From Clostridium transplantifaecale (GTDB lineage Bacteria > Bacillota > Clostridia > Lachnospirales > Lachnospiraceae): 64,000 nucleotides of DNA. Location: the NCBI RefSeq assembly GCF_900626075.1, contig NZ_UYZY01000008.1, positions 124,001 through 188,000 on the forward strand, read 5' to 3'. Positions 53,983 through 62,244 of the stretch are shown piece after piece. The notes under the pieces were generated by a model. That model had not been told where the DNA came from, searched no databases, and saw only the letters and a program-made list of their open reading frames with translations. The translations under genes and the position numbers were made by a program. How positions within the stretch are numbered: the stretch's first letter is position 1; each line of letters opens with the position of its first letter.

Positions 53983-54342
53983 GGGATTTGATTGAGAAAT
54001 GAGGACGCCGCCGTCAGGCCAGGGGCCGGGGTGGTGAGGGGAAGCGATGCGTCTTTCGTCCCGGACGTCAGGTTATCGTGGGCGGGGAATCCGGGCAGAA
54101 AAAGTTCCTGCGGGAAACGCTTGCGCTCGTTGGAGTACATAACGGACACTAACCTCGAAAATACCTCGGTAAGTGCCGATGAACTCCCAGGTTCCCTCCG
54201 GAATCTTTTTCTCCCTCCTCCCCGCAGGAAGGTTATGACCGGGACGAAAGACTCAGCCAAGATAGCGGCCCGGCCCCCGGCCTGCGGCAGCTGATTTGTC
54301 CTTTTTCTTCAATAGGGGAGGCGCTTGTCGCTGCCACTACGT
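53983..54342 (+). ncRNA. Structured intergenic element, copy B (candidate novel RNA)
   Basis: About 360 bases in the same orientation as copy A but strongly diverged. The helices persist with different bases: P1 CCAGGGGCCGGG (54019-54030) with 54269-54280 (one mismatch), P2 GTCTTTCGTCCCGG (54051-54064) with 54239-54252 (perfect), P3 TTCCTGCGGG (54105-54114) with 54221-54230 (perfect). In P2, CAG/CTG of copy A becomes TCG/CGA, a compensatory change. Start (GAGGACGCC) and end (CGCTGCCACTA) match copy A. Confidence 0.7.
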
Positions 54343-54484
54343 TTCTCAGAATGCCTGAAAACTACATCCTGTTCACTATGAGACTATGTAAAATTATAAC
54401 CTTATAATCTTAGGGAGGTTATTCTGGTATTCTTTTTATGCAGCCTAGGATGTCGTCAGAATATAAACTAGTTCTACTATATCG

Positions 54485-54996
54485 TGGCCGCGACAATACC
54501 TCCTCCCCACTTGACGAAAGAGACAATCAGCCCCTGAAGCCGGCGGACGGGGCAATACCCTTCGCTGAGTCTTCAGTCCCGTCGACAACTAGAATGAAGA
54601 ACGGTGGGCATGCCTGCTGCTAGATACAGGATGTATTCCGCGAGGTGTTTTTTGTGAGTGAAGCGCGGCGTAAGTCACAGAAAACCCGAGGGTAGCGGCG
54701 CGAAACGGTTTTTATACCGTTTCTGTGCATCGCGAAGCGGGTTACCGGGTACGAAGTACGCGGTAACTAACTTTCCGAAGGGAGACCTTGGAATCCGCCG
54801 GTGCTTGCTGAGGTCTTACACGAAGCTAGCATCCGCTGCGCATTCCACAAGCGGGAGCGAGTCCCCGTAGGAATTTTTTCTCCTGGATTCCCCCTCACCA
54901 CACCCTACAAACCGGGACTGAAGACTCATACACACCCTCCCACTCCCCCGTCCGCCGTCTTACAGAGGCGTCCTCGCATCTCAACTAAATCCCTAC
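54485..54996 (-). ncRNA. Structured intergenic element, copy C, inverted and with an apical insertion
   Basis: About 510 bases, reading on the minus strand. Its outer parts are almost identical to copy A: P1 54948-54959 with 54541-54552, and P2 54915-54929 with 54567-54581. The apical P3 part is replaced by about 180 extra bases (54588-54770) that contain their own hairpins (GAAACGGT/ACCGTTTC at 54702-54723 and GTTACCG.../...CGGTAAC at 54741-54767). The 5' end (GGATTTAGTTGAG) is next to the M18 promoter. The space from 54343 to 54484 between copies B and C shows nothing I recognise. Confidence 0.7.
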
Positions 54997-54999
54997 TCC

Positions 55000-55028
55000 T
55001 TGCATATTGCGTCCACATTCATTATACT
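55000..55028 (+). promoter_or_regulatory. Promoter of the M18 aminopeptidase gene
   Basis: TTGCAT (55000-55005), 17 bases and TATACT (55023-55028) on the plus strand, about 120 bases before the ATG. It starts within a few bases of the 5' end of element C. Confidence 0.75.
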
Positions 55029-55149
55029 TGTATCATTATGATAATGCTCCCATGCTCTGCACATAGGGACCTGTCATTTGTAAGGAAATAATACAAAACC
55101 GGACACACCGGATTTTTCATCACTATTTTGCAAAAGGAGGATTTTTAAC

Positions 55150-56460
55150 ATGAATTCAATTTCGTATCAAAACGACACCGCCGAACTGATCGGCCATCTC
55201 AGGGCAGGAGTTTCTCCGTTTCACACGATCCGGTATTCCGCAGGAATTTTGGAAGCGCAGGGCTTCGAGGAATTGAAGCTGGACTCCCCCTGGTCTATTC
55301 AGGCAGGTAAGTCTTATTACGTTAACATTTTTGACACCTCCCTGGCCGCTTTTTCCGTTGGCAAAGACACAGTCTCCGACGGCGGGGTTCCCGGCCTGCG
55401 GGTTGCCGCTTCCCATACCGACTGGCCTTGTCTGATGGTCAAACCGTCTCCCGAACTGACATGCGGACCTTATGCAAAGCTGAATGTATCCGTCTACGGA
55501 GGCCCCATACTGAACACCTGGTTGGATCGGACCCTTTCTCTGGCCGGAAAAGTCTGCGTGCGCGGCACGGATCCCTTCCACCCTGAAGTTCTGCTGGTGG
55601 ACTTTGCACGCCCGCTTCTGACCGTGCCAAATCTTGCGATCCATTTTAACCGTGATGTGAATAAGGGAGTGGAATTAAATCCTCAGAAAGACATGCAGCC
55701 GATATTGGCCGTACTGGATGAAACGCTGAATAAGGACACCTTTTTCCTCGATCTCCTGGCGAAGGAAACGGGACGGAACAAGGAGGATATTTTGGATTAT
55801 GAATTTTATATCTATAACTGCGACGAGCCCTGTTTTCTTGGAATCAATGATGAGATGCTCTCATCCCCGCGCCTCGACAATCTGACCTCCGTCCATGCCT
55901 GCCTGAGCGGAATCATGAACAGCCGCCGGAAAAACGGGATTAATGCCGCCGTTCTCTATGATAACGAGGAGATCGGCAGCAGCACCAAACAGGGAGCCGC
56001 CTCCCCTCTGCTGGAACGGATTATGGAAAAAGTCTATCTCAGCCTGGGTTATGGCCGCAGTGATTTTCTCAATGCTCTCTTTGGAGGTTTCCTGCTCTCC
56101 CTCGACGTAGCCCATGCCCTGCATCCCAACCAGGCCGAGAAATACGATCCCAAGGACCGCATCTGTCTGAACGAGGGCGTCGCACTCAAACTTGCCGTTT
56201 CCCAGGCCTATGCCACAGACGCCTCCTATGTCAGCGTCATTGAGGATATCTGCCGAAGGAACAGCATACCATACCGTAAATTTTCCAACCGTTCCGATAT
56301 CCGCGGCGGTTCCACGCTGGGAAGCATTTCTTCCTGCCTGTTGACCATGCCCACGGTCGATGCAGGTGTACCGATCCTTGCAATGCATTCGTCGCGTGAG
56401 TTAATGGGTATAAAAGATCAGTGGGCGCTGGCAGAGCTTACAAGGAGATTTTTAGGTTAA
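55150..56460 (+). CDS. M18 family aminopeptidase
   Basis: A 436-residue cytoplasmic zinc aminopeptidase. RVAASHTDWPCLMVKPSPE (first metal His), SPRLDNLTSVHACLSGI (bridging Asp), VLYDNEEIGSSTKQGAAS (catalytic Glu pair) and VDAGVPILAMHSSRELMG (last His) are the M18 blocks. Members prefer acidic or neutral N-terminal residues. AAAAGGAGG precedes the ATG. The stop is followed directly by element D. Confidence 0.94.
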   Translation: MNSISYQNDTAELIGHLRAGVSPFHTIRYSAGILEAQGFEELKLDSPWSIQAGKSYYVNIFDTSLAAFSVGKDTVSDGGVPGLRVAASHTDWPCLMVKPSPELTCGPYAKLNVSVYGGPILNTWLDRTLSLAGKVCVRGTDPFHPEVLLVDFARPLLTVPNLAIHFNRDVNKGVELNPQKDMQPILAVLDETLNKDTFFLDLLAKETGRNKEDILDYEFYIYNCDEPCFLGINDEMLSSPRLDNLTSVHACLSGIMNSRRKNGINAAVLYDNEEIGSSTKQGAASPLLERIMEKVYLSLGYGRSDFLNALFGGFLLSLDVAHALHPNQAEKYDPKDRICLNEGVALKLAVSQAYATDASYVSVIEDICRRNSIPYRKFSNRSDIRGGSTLGSISSCLLTMPTVDAGVPILAMHSSRELMGIKDQWALAELTRRFLG

Positions 56461-56462
56461 AC

Positions 56463-56638
56463 GTGAGAACGGCGACGGATGGGCAGGGGATGGGGCTGAG
56501 CCTTTCCGGTCTTCAGTCCCGCCGACACCATGCCCGGATTCCCCCTCATCGCACCGTAAAATCGGGACTGAAGACTCATCCGACCATCCACCCCTGCGCC
56601 GTTTTACAAAGGCGTCCACGCATCTCAATTAACTTTCC
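56463..56638 (-). ncRNA. Structured intergenic element, copy D, internally deleted
   Basis: About 175 bases on the minus strand that keep the conserved 5' start (TTAATTGAGATGCGTGGACG), P2 (56563-56575 with 56509-56521, 13 bases perfect) and a short P1-like pairing (CCCCTG near 56593-56598 with CAGGGG near 56484-56489). The P3 and apical part are missing. It fills the whole gap between the convergent M18 and GH3 genes, and its first bases supply the GH3 stop codon. One base is missing relative to copy C between GGATTC and GGGACTG, which breaks the antisense reading frame. Confidence 0.65.
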
Positions 56639-57941
56639 ACCTTAAAATCCTCTCCACCGACTGATCAATCCTCTCCTCCGAAAGTCTGCCGTCGTGAACC
56701 GCATCCAGCACGCCCTGGTACGCCTCTTTAAAATTCTCAGGCATCAGCAGCATATCGTTTCCCGCCTGCAGCGCTTTCACGGCGGCTTCAGCGGAACTGT
56801 AGGAGGATGTGACCGCTCCCATATTCAGGGCGTCCGTAATTATAATTCCTTTATATCCCAGCGTCCCTCTCAGGATTTCCGTCAGCATCTTCTCAGACAT
56901 GGAGGCCGGCGTATTGTCACCGGTCACGGCCGGTGCGGCAATGTGCCCCGACATGATAAAACGCGCTCCGGCATCTGCCCCCTCTTTAAACGGGACAAAA
57001 TCTTCCGCTGTCAGTTCCTCAAGCGTCCGCTCCGTCGCCGCATATCCTTCATGGCTGTCCGCCGTCGTACCGCCATGGCCCGGGAAATGCTTCAGCACGG
57101 CGCTTACGCCGTGGGTCTGCAGACCTTTAACTACCTCGTTTGAAAAGGCCGCCGTTACGGCTCCGTCCGTTCCAAAGGAACGGCGCGCCACTACCGTATT
57201 TTCAGGATTGGTCAGAACGTCCGCCACCGGGGCAAAATCCATATTAAACCCTAAATCCGCAAGGTAAATTCCTATCTTATCGCCCACCTCGTATGCCTTT
57301 TTCGGATCTCCTGAGGCTCCTATTTCACTCATATCGGGAAATGAGGCAATTCCGAACTCTTCCCTGCCGCTGATTCTGGCAACCTGCCCGCCCTCTTCGT
57401 CCACAGCCAGAAACGCCTCCACTCCGATGCGGTCTCTGAAATATTTTTGTGTCCTGGTGAGCATATCCTTTACCTGATCCGGAGAACGAAGATTCTGCTT
57501 AAAATAAACAATTCCCCCGACCGGATACCTGTTTATGGATTCCTCCGTCTTAGCGCCAGCCGCATATACCTCATCCACTTCCGTGAGCGCCTCAGGCGTC
57601 ACCATAAAGAGCTGCAGGACCTTCTCCTCCAGAGTCATCCGTCCCATTATCTCCTCAACCGTCGGCGGCTGTTCTTCCGTGCCGTCGGCAGAGTCTCCGT
57701 TTCCATCGCCGGTTCCGTTTTTCTCATCGCCCGGAAACACTTCCGTCCCGACCGCTGCCGAGGATTCCCTCGCTGCCGCCAGTTCCTGATCTTTCTTCAC
57801 CGTGTGGCGGTGAATTAAAACAGCCGCAATAACAGCTGCCGCTGCGATTAAAAACAGAATAAGCCATCCTGCAGCATTTCCCCCGCGCCTTCTCCGGCTC
57901 CTGGGATTTCTTCTGCTTTGTCCACGTTGCCGTTCTTCCAT
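56625..57941 (-). CDS. Glycoside hydrolase family 3 protein (beta-N-acetylhexosaminidase type), membrane-anchored
   Basis: A 438-residue GH3 enzyme. An Arg-rich N-terminus is followed by one membrane segment (about 22-42), so the enzyme faces outside. EKVLQLFMVTPEAL, GGQVARISG, and KHFPGHGGTTADSHEGYA (Asp and His of the NagZ-type loop) mark the family; the nucleophile is probably Asp in IIITDALNMGAV. It likely removes N-acetylglucosamine from muropeptides. The ATG at 57941 is chosen; the frame runs further into the upstream gene. The last codon and TGA stop lie inside element D. Confidence 0.92.
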   Translation of the reverse strand: MEERQRGQSRRNPRSRRRRGGNAAGWLILFLIAAAAVIAAVLIHRHTVKKDQELAAARESSAAVGTEVFPGDEKNGTGDGNGDSADGTEEQPPTVEEIMGRMTLEEKVLQLFMVTPEALTEVDEVYAAGAKTEESINRYPVGGIVYFKQNLRSPDQVKDMLTRTQKYFRDRIGVEAFLAVDEEGGQVARISGREEFGIASFPDMSEIGASGDPKKAYEVGDKIGIYLADLGFNMDFAPVADVLTNPENTVVARRSFGTDGAVTAAFSNEVVKGLQTHGVSAVLKHFPGHGGTTADSHEGYAATERTLEELTAEDFVPFKEGADAGARFIMSGHIAAPAVTGDNTPASMSEKMLTEILRGTLGYKGIIITDALNMGAVTSSYSSAEAAVKALQAGNDMLLMPENFKEAYQGVLDAVHDGRLSEERIDQSVERILRWKVN

Positions 57942-57963
57942 TCCATGTCCAGCCTTTCGCCTG

Positions 57964-58962
57964 TTATTGTCCCGAATGCTTTCTGTAGATTTCAAAGAAA
58001 TCCGCATCCGCCGCATACCTGCCCGAACCGAGGTCCAGTTTATTCCATGGATCGCCTGAGTAAGTCAGATTGACTTCCTCCTTGAACCTGTCGTAGATTT
58101 CCCGGAACGCCTTGCGTTTGCGCTCCTCAAAAATAACTTTCTTCCTAGCTGCCGTAGCCTCCTCATCGTAATCGCTTACACATTTCAGTACATAATATAA
58201 GCCCTCCGACTCAATCACCTGGCTCACCTGCCCACTCGTCAGCTCAAAGGCCGCATTCTCAAATCCCTGCGGCTCCTCTTTTCTGCCCAATTGCCTTGTA
58301 GTGACGGATAATCCGGCCTCCCCGGCGGATTTTTCAAAGTCTGCATTCTCCTGTGACGCAGCGGCGCTCAGAATCTCAGCCGCCTGTCTGTCGGCAGTCT
58401 CGGCCTGCATCAGCGTAATCACCTTAGCCTCACTGTCACTGACCTCCAGGGCAATTCCCTCCGTCAAGGCCTCCACCAGCTTTTCAGCCATGCAGTAATC
58501 CTCAAATACCGTCCTCACATCCTCCTCGGAGACTCCCATATGCGCGATATCCTCCGATGTAAGATTCCCATAATATTCCGAAGCGGCCGCCGCCATCTGG
58601 GAGCGTTCTTCAGGAGACAGGGTCATTTTTTTATCCTCTGCCAGAAGATTCATGATCTTCAGTTCCTCCATGAAATTCTTAATCTGCCCTGTCAAATAAG
58701 ATGCAAAATCTTCCTGCTCATCGGAAACCGTGACATTCCAAATCTGATCCGTACAGATTTCCTCATATCGGTTTTTCTCCGTCATCGCAATTACCATGAT
58801 CTCCGGAAGGGAATACCCCTTCTCGCTCTTTTTGCCGGCAGGCAGCGAAGCTCCCTTACCGCATCCGGTCAAAACAAGCAGGCTGAACGCCAGCATCGCC
58901 GCCGACAGCTCCATCCATAACCGGCTCTTCTTTTTCTTATTAAGACGTATCGTTCTATTCAA
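57964..58962 (-). CDS. Peptidyl-prolyl isomerase-like foldase lipoprotein (PrsA/SurA type)
   Basis: A 332-residue exported protein. The lipoprotein signal ends in LVLTGC (Cys about residue 34). A SurA-like helical N-terminal region (about 45-190) leads into a parvulin-like part (about 190-280: TTRQLGRKEEPQGFENAAF, LTSGQVSQVIESEGLYYVLK), then a charged helical tail. The rotamase core is short, so isomerase activity is uncertain and chaperone function is as likely. Start is a TTG with AGGAG eight bases upstream. It sits 36 bases after the HAD gene and 22 bases before GH3. Confidence 0.82.
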   Translation of the reverse strand: MNRTIRLNKKKKSRLWMELSAAMLAFSLLVLTGCGKGASLPAGKKSEKGYSLPEIMVIAMTEKNRYEEICTDQIWNVTVSDEQEDFASYLTGQIKNFMEELKIMNLLAEDKKMTLSPEERSQMAAAASEYYGNLTSEDIAHMGVSEEDVRTVFEDYCMAEKLVEALTEGIALEVSDSEAKVITLMQAETADRQAAEILSAAASQENADFEKSAGEAGLSVTTRQLGRKEEPQGFENAAFELTSGQVSQVIESEGLYYVLKCVSDYDEEATAARKKVIFEERKRKAFREIYDRFKEEVNLTYSGDPWNKLDLGSGRYAADADFFEIYRKHSGQ

Positions 58963-58998
58963 ATTTCCACTCCTGTCGTGATGATTGGTTCCTGTTTT

Positions 58999-59787
58999 CT
59001 ATAAAAGAAGCTTCAGTATTTTCATAACACCGTCATTCACATTGCGATCCGCCTGGAATCTGGCCGCTTTTTTGACCTCTTCCCTTGCATTTTCCACGGC
59101 AAAGCTGTAATAAGCCCGGTTCAGCATCTCTATATCATTGAGCTGATCACCGAAAACCATCGTCTCCTCCTGGGTAATGCCCAGGCTTTCCTGCAGTGTC
59201 TTAACAGCTTCTCCCTTGTTGACGCCCAGGGCCATGCAGTCCATCCACATTTCTCCTGATATCGTCATCTTAAGCCTGCTGCCGTATTTGTTAAAAAACG
59301 GTTCTGTGGCATGCTGGATTCCATCCCTCCGGTACGCAGCCACCTTGATAATTTCATCATCCACTTTGGTGACGTCATCCACCTCGATAATATTAAAATG
59401 GTATCCATTTGCCATCCAGTCAATGAACTCCCTGTCTTTCGTCTCCAGATAGGTTCCCTTGGCCCCGCTTACCATGACCTCCAGATCCGGATCTTTTCTA
59501 ATATCCACCGCAAGCTGATCCGCGGTTTCCCGGTCGATTGGGTAGAGAAAAAGATTTCTTCCGTAGCAGCCCAGATAAGAACCGTTCTCCGCCACATAAA
59601 AAATCTCCTTTTTAATAGGGGCAAAGGTACACTCGATGCTGGCCGCCTGACGTCCGCTGGCGGCAGCAAAATGGATCTTCTTTTTCTTTTTCAGTTCCAT
59701 AATTACATCAAAAATCTCCGGATTGATCTGATTCTCTCCGTCTTTTACAAGGGTGCCGTCAATATCCGATACGATTAATTTAATCAT
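58999..59787 (-). CDS. Cof-type HAD-IIB family hydrolase
   Basis: A 262-residue HAD phosphatase. Motif I is VSDIDGTLV at the N-terminus, motif II AASGRQAAS, motif III Lys in GVNKGEAVKTLQ, and motif IV VFGDQLNDIEML. The long cap insert marks the IIB class, which dephosphorylates sugar phosphates or FMN-like compounds. It overlaps the maf stop by eight bases (ATGATTAA), so translation is coupled. Confidence 0.94.
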   Translation of the reverse strand: MIKLIVSDIDGTLVKDGENQINPEIFDVIMELKKKKKIHFAAASGRQAASIECTFAPIKKEIFYVAENGSYLGCYGRNLFLYPIDRETADQLAVDIRKDPDLEVMVSGAKGTYLETKDREFIDWMANGYHFNIIEVDDVTKVDDEIIKVAAYRRDGIQHATEPFFNKYGSRLKMTISGEMWMDCMALGVNKGEAVKTLQESLGITQEETMVFGDQLNDIEMLNRAYYSFAVENAREEVKKAARFQADRNVNDGVMKILKLLL

Positions 59788-60433
59788 CCTGTCCCTCCAA
59801 TAGGCGTTTCATTTCCTGATAGACTCTTCCTGCCGGAAGTCCCATTACATTTGTATAGGAACCGCGGATTCCTCTGATATGCGCGGCAAATCTGCCCTGG
59901 ATTCCATAAGCTCCCGCCTTATCCATGGATTCCCCGCAGGCCAGATAAGCCTCTATCTCCCGCTCCGACATCGGATATACATCGACCTCTGTTTTAACGG
60001 CAAAGGTCTTCTTCCGTTCACCTGCAATCAGGGTCACGCCGGTGTAAACGTGGTGCGTTCCTCCCTGAAGAGTTCTGAGCATATTTGCCGCCTCTTCATA
60101 ATCCGCCGGTTTGCCGAGGATTCTGCCGTCTGCATAAACTACCGTGTCTGAACCGATCACCATCTGTGTGATGGATGCATCCTCTTCCGCTCCTGTCTTC
60201 TTATCCTTATCCGCACTGGCCTCAGTCCAAATCCCTTTCCTCGTCTTTTCAAGCCTCGCCGCCACCTCTTCGGCCTTCTGCCCGGAAAGTTCCATCACCA
60301 CCTGATCCGGTTCTTTTTTCGTCACCTTCTCCTCAACCCGGCTGGGAATCACTTCCGGGATAATTCCAATCTGCCTCAGCAGCTCCTCTCTCCTAGGAGA
60401 AGCGGAGGCCAGTATCACTCTTATATTTTCCAT
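59780..60433 (-). CDS. maf: Maf family nucleotide pyrophosphatase
   Basis: A 217-residue Maf protein. LASASPRREELLRQIGI near the start, VIGSDTVVYADGRILGKP, GGTHHVYTGVTLI and KAGAYGIQGRFAAHI are the family blocks. Maf proteins hydrolyse non-canonical or dTTP/UTP-type nucleotides and are linked to septum control. A stretch of about 20 residues (ASADKDKKTGAEEDASITQM) is an insert relative to short family members. It leads the maf-HAD-foldase-GH3 operon. Confidence 0.94.
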   Translation of the reverse strand: MENIRVILASASPRREELLRQIGIIPEVIPSRVEEKVTKKEPDQVVMELSGQKAEEVAARLEKTRKGIWTEASADKDKKTGAEEDASITQMVIGSDTVVYADGRILGKPADYEEAANMLRTLQGGTHHVYTGVTLIAGERKKTFAVKTEVDVYPMSEREIEAYLACGESMDKAGAYGIQGRFAAHIRGIRGSYTNVMGLPAGRVYQEMKRLLEGQDD

Positions 60434-60640
60434 CTTTACATCCTGTCTCTGTTTTATAATTTATTGCAATTCACTCCGTGCAGCTCGGGATTTTCACGCA
60501 AAATATGCGCGATGACACCTCGCGGGATATTACTTTGAACAGTAACTATAATTTTTGTGTATAGCATAATAGCGGAAAGTACACCGCCACCCTTTTATTT
60601 ATACCACAAACTCCCCTGTATGCACAAGGGCGGCGCAACG

Positions 60641-60682
60641 AAAAGCAGGCGGCAGTCCGTATTCCGTTCTGCCGCCCGCTTC
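60641..60682 (-). terminator. Terminator after the PF06541 gene
   Basis: AAGCAGGCGGCAG and CTGCCGCCCGCTT pair with one mismatch around a 13-base loop; on the minus strand CUUUUCG follows. The remaining gap to maf (60434-60640) shows AT-rich sequence and one TGAACAGTAAC motif (60536-60546) but no clear promoter. Confidence 0.72.
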
Positions 60683-60748
60683 CTTATCTGTAAATCCATA
60701 TTCATGCCGCCGTGACGGCGCTTTAATCGGTCCTCCGGTTTAAACCAC

Positions 60749-61321
60749 CTATGAATTAACCTTCATCCTGCCGATAACCTCTGTATCTTCTTCACAGTCT
60801 TTTTCCCTGATCTCAGTCCTGAAGCTGTAGAAAAAGTCAAACACGTAGAAGAAAATCAACGCCAGAGCCACATATTTCCCAACGTGGTTCGGGATCCTTC
60901 TCACCGTGTTCTGCACCTGTACATTGAGGATCCTGAAAAAGATAATTCCCAGAAGTCCCCAGCCCAGACTGCTCTCCAGGCAGATAATCCCCTTATAATT
61001 ACATTTCTTTTTACTGTAATCCCACCAGAAAGCTCCAAAAAGCCGTATCATAATTCTGGCGGTGATAAGCTCCATCGTCGTTGCCATCAGCATACTTGCA
61101 AAATAGAGCTTTACCATGTTGTCGGAAACCGGTCTGAGGAGTATGGCGGCGCCGATAGCCCCAAAACCGTAGATAATACAGAACGGTCCATGGCCAAAGC
61201 CGCGGTTATAAACTGGTTTTCTGTTTTCCACAGTCAGAACAATGCATTCGAGGATATAGCCAATCAGGCTGAATGTAAAAAAACAATTAATCCAAAAATA
61301 AATGTCTGCCGTTATCTTCAT
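60749..61321 (-). CDS. PF06541 family membrane protein (putative ABC transporter permease, CmpB-like)
   Basis: A 190-residue membrane protein with about five segments. The family signature is FTFSLIGYILECIVLTVENR, KPVYNRGFGHGPFCIIYGFG and WDYSKKKCNYKGIICLESSL. It is named for presumed ABC permeases, but no ATPase partner is next to it and its function is unproven. The ATG at 61321 is preferred over a TTG two codons earlier. Confidence 0.88.
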   Translation of the reverse strand: MKITADIYFWINCFFTFSLIGYILECIVLTVENRKPVYNRGFGHGPFCIIYGFGAIGAAILLRPVSDNMVKLYFASMLMATTMELITARIMIRLFGAFWWDYSKKKCNYKGIICLESSLGWGLLGIIFFRILNVQVQNTVRRIPNHVGKYVALALIFFYVFDFFYSFRTEIREKDCEEDTEVIGRMKVNS

Positions 61322-61456
61322 TCGCAAATTCCCGTCCTTTCAGTCTCTCTTCTCTGTCCCCTGCCGGAAACTTCCTAATAATTTTTTCCAGTATAATATG
61401 AAATAATACATAAAGCAAGAAAATTGTAGCGATTTTATAACTTGAGTGCGGATTTT

Positions 61457-61522
61457 GTTACTGTTTTCTGTGCATCGCGAAGTGTGTTATTGTCCACAGC
61501 GCAATGCGGTGTGAACAGTAAC
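61457..61522. repeat. Imperfect palindrome with GTTACTGTT/AACAGTAAC ends and a recurring core
   Basis: GTTACTGTT (61457-61465) and AACAGTAAC (61514-61522) bracket sequence holding CTGTGCATCGCGAAG. The same core occurs in the insertion of element C (54722 onward, CTGTGCATCGCGAAGCGG), and TGAACAGTAAC recurs at 34705-34715 and 60536-60546. It looks like a member of a small dispersed repeat family. Confidence 0.55.
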
Positions 61523-61544
61523 CGGATTTTCCCTCCATAATGGC

Positions 61545-61568
61545 AAAAAGCCCACACCGTGAGCTTTT
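61545..61568 (-). terminator. Terminator after the PAP2-like gene
   Basis: AAAAGC-CCAC and GTGA-GCTTTT form a ten-base stem with one mismatch and a short loop; on the minus strand five U residues follow. It starts 22 bases past the stop. Confidence 0.75.
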
Positions 61569-61589
61569 CCCCCCTGACCTTTATAAAAT

Positions 61590-62051
61590 TTAAATAAACA
61601 TCGGATCCATCACCAGGGCAATAATTACCCCCAGGATTGCTCCCGCCGCAACCTGGATAGGTGTATGTCCCACATACTCTTTTAATTTCTCCTGCAGTAC
61701 CACGCCGTCCAGTTTGAGAAAATCGTCGAACAGCAGACTGTTAAGTACCTTCGCCTGTTTCCCCGTTTCCTGCCGCACGCCGATTGCGTCGTACATTACA
61801 ACCATGGATACAATAAAACAGACTGCAAATTCAAAACTGCCTCCGCCGTATCTCATCCCCGCCGCCGTTGTCAGCGCACACATTGTGGACGAATGGGAGC
61901 TCGGCATGCCGCCTGAGCCCACCAGCCGCTCGGGATTAAAGGAACGGTTCAGCGCAATATCAAGCAGTGTTTTCAGTACCTGGGCGATTACCCAGCCTGC
62001 CACGCCGCTCATCAACGTCTGGTTTCCGGTTACTTGCTGAAAAAATGTCAT
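61590..62051 (-). CDS. Divergent PAP2 family membrane protein
   Basis: A 153-residue membrane protein with about four segments. LVGSGGMPSSHSSTMCALTT and YDAIGVRQETGKQAKVLN, plus EYVGHTPIQVAAGAILG, match the DUF212/divergent PAP2 group, keeping the Ser-His and Gly-His-Thr residues of acid phosphatases. A lipid or isoprenyl phosphatase role is likely but unproven. The ATG at 62051 has AGGAGATAAAC directly upstream. Confidence 0.92.
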   Translation of the reverse strand: MTFFQQVTGNQTLMSGVAGWVIAQVLKTLLDIALNRSFNPERLVGSGGMPSSHSSTMCALTTAAGMRYGGGSFEFAVCFIVSMVVMYDAIGVRQETGKQAKVLNSLLFDDFLKLDGVVLQEKLKEYVGHTPIQVAAGAILGVIIALVMDPMFI

Positions 62052-62114
62052 GTTTATCTCCTGTACTTTTCTTTTATCGGCACCAGGGCCATATCTTCCC
62101 TTACACGTGATCAA

Positions 62115-62155
62115 AGAGTTCCGCTTGTGGAACTCTTGCGCTGCCGCGCGGTTGC
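62115..62155. repeat. Short structured repeat, copy 2 (hairpin plus 22-base conserved block)
   Basis: GAGTTCCGC/GTGGAACTC form a hairpin at about 62117-62135, directly followed by the 22-base block (62134-62155) found exactly at 38651-38672. The hairpin arms differ from copy 1 but still pair, apart from one G-U. It lies upstream of the PAP2-like start. Confidence 0.65.
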
Positions 62156-62199
62156 TTCTGCAACCATTTACCTCTGCGCGGCATGTGCATCCTCGCGGA

Positions 62200-62244
62200 G
62201 CTTTTATGATTCATAGGACGTAATTTCCTATGAATCATAAAAGC
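62200..62244. repeat. 19-base perfect inverted repeat
   Basis: GCTTTTATGATTCATAGGA (62200-62218) and its exact complement (62226-62244) with a seven-base loop. It abuts the GC-rich terminator at 62242-62259. The pair could be a processing site, a protein-binding palindrome or part of the neighbouring repeat. Confidence 0.8.

Noticed and set aside
46231-56645. Antisense open frames through elements A-D giving similar peptides (for example RERVPAGIFSPGFP)
   Set aside because: They are open because the elements are GC-rich repeats. Copy D has a one-base deletion that shifts the frame, no ribosome site precedes them, and paired-base changes fit RNA structure better than protein coding.
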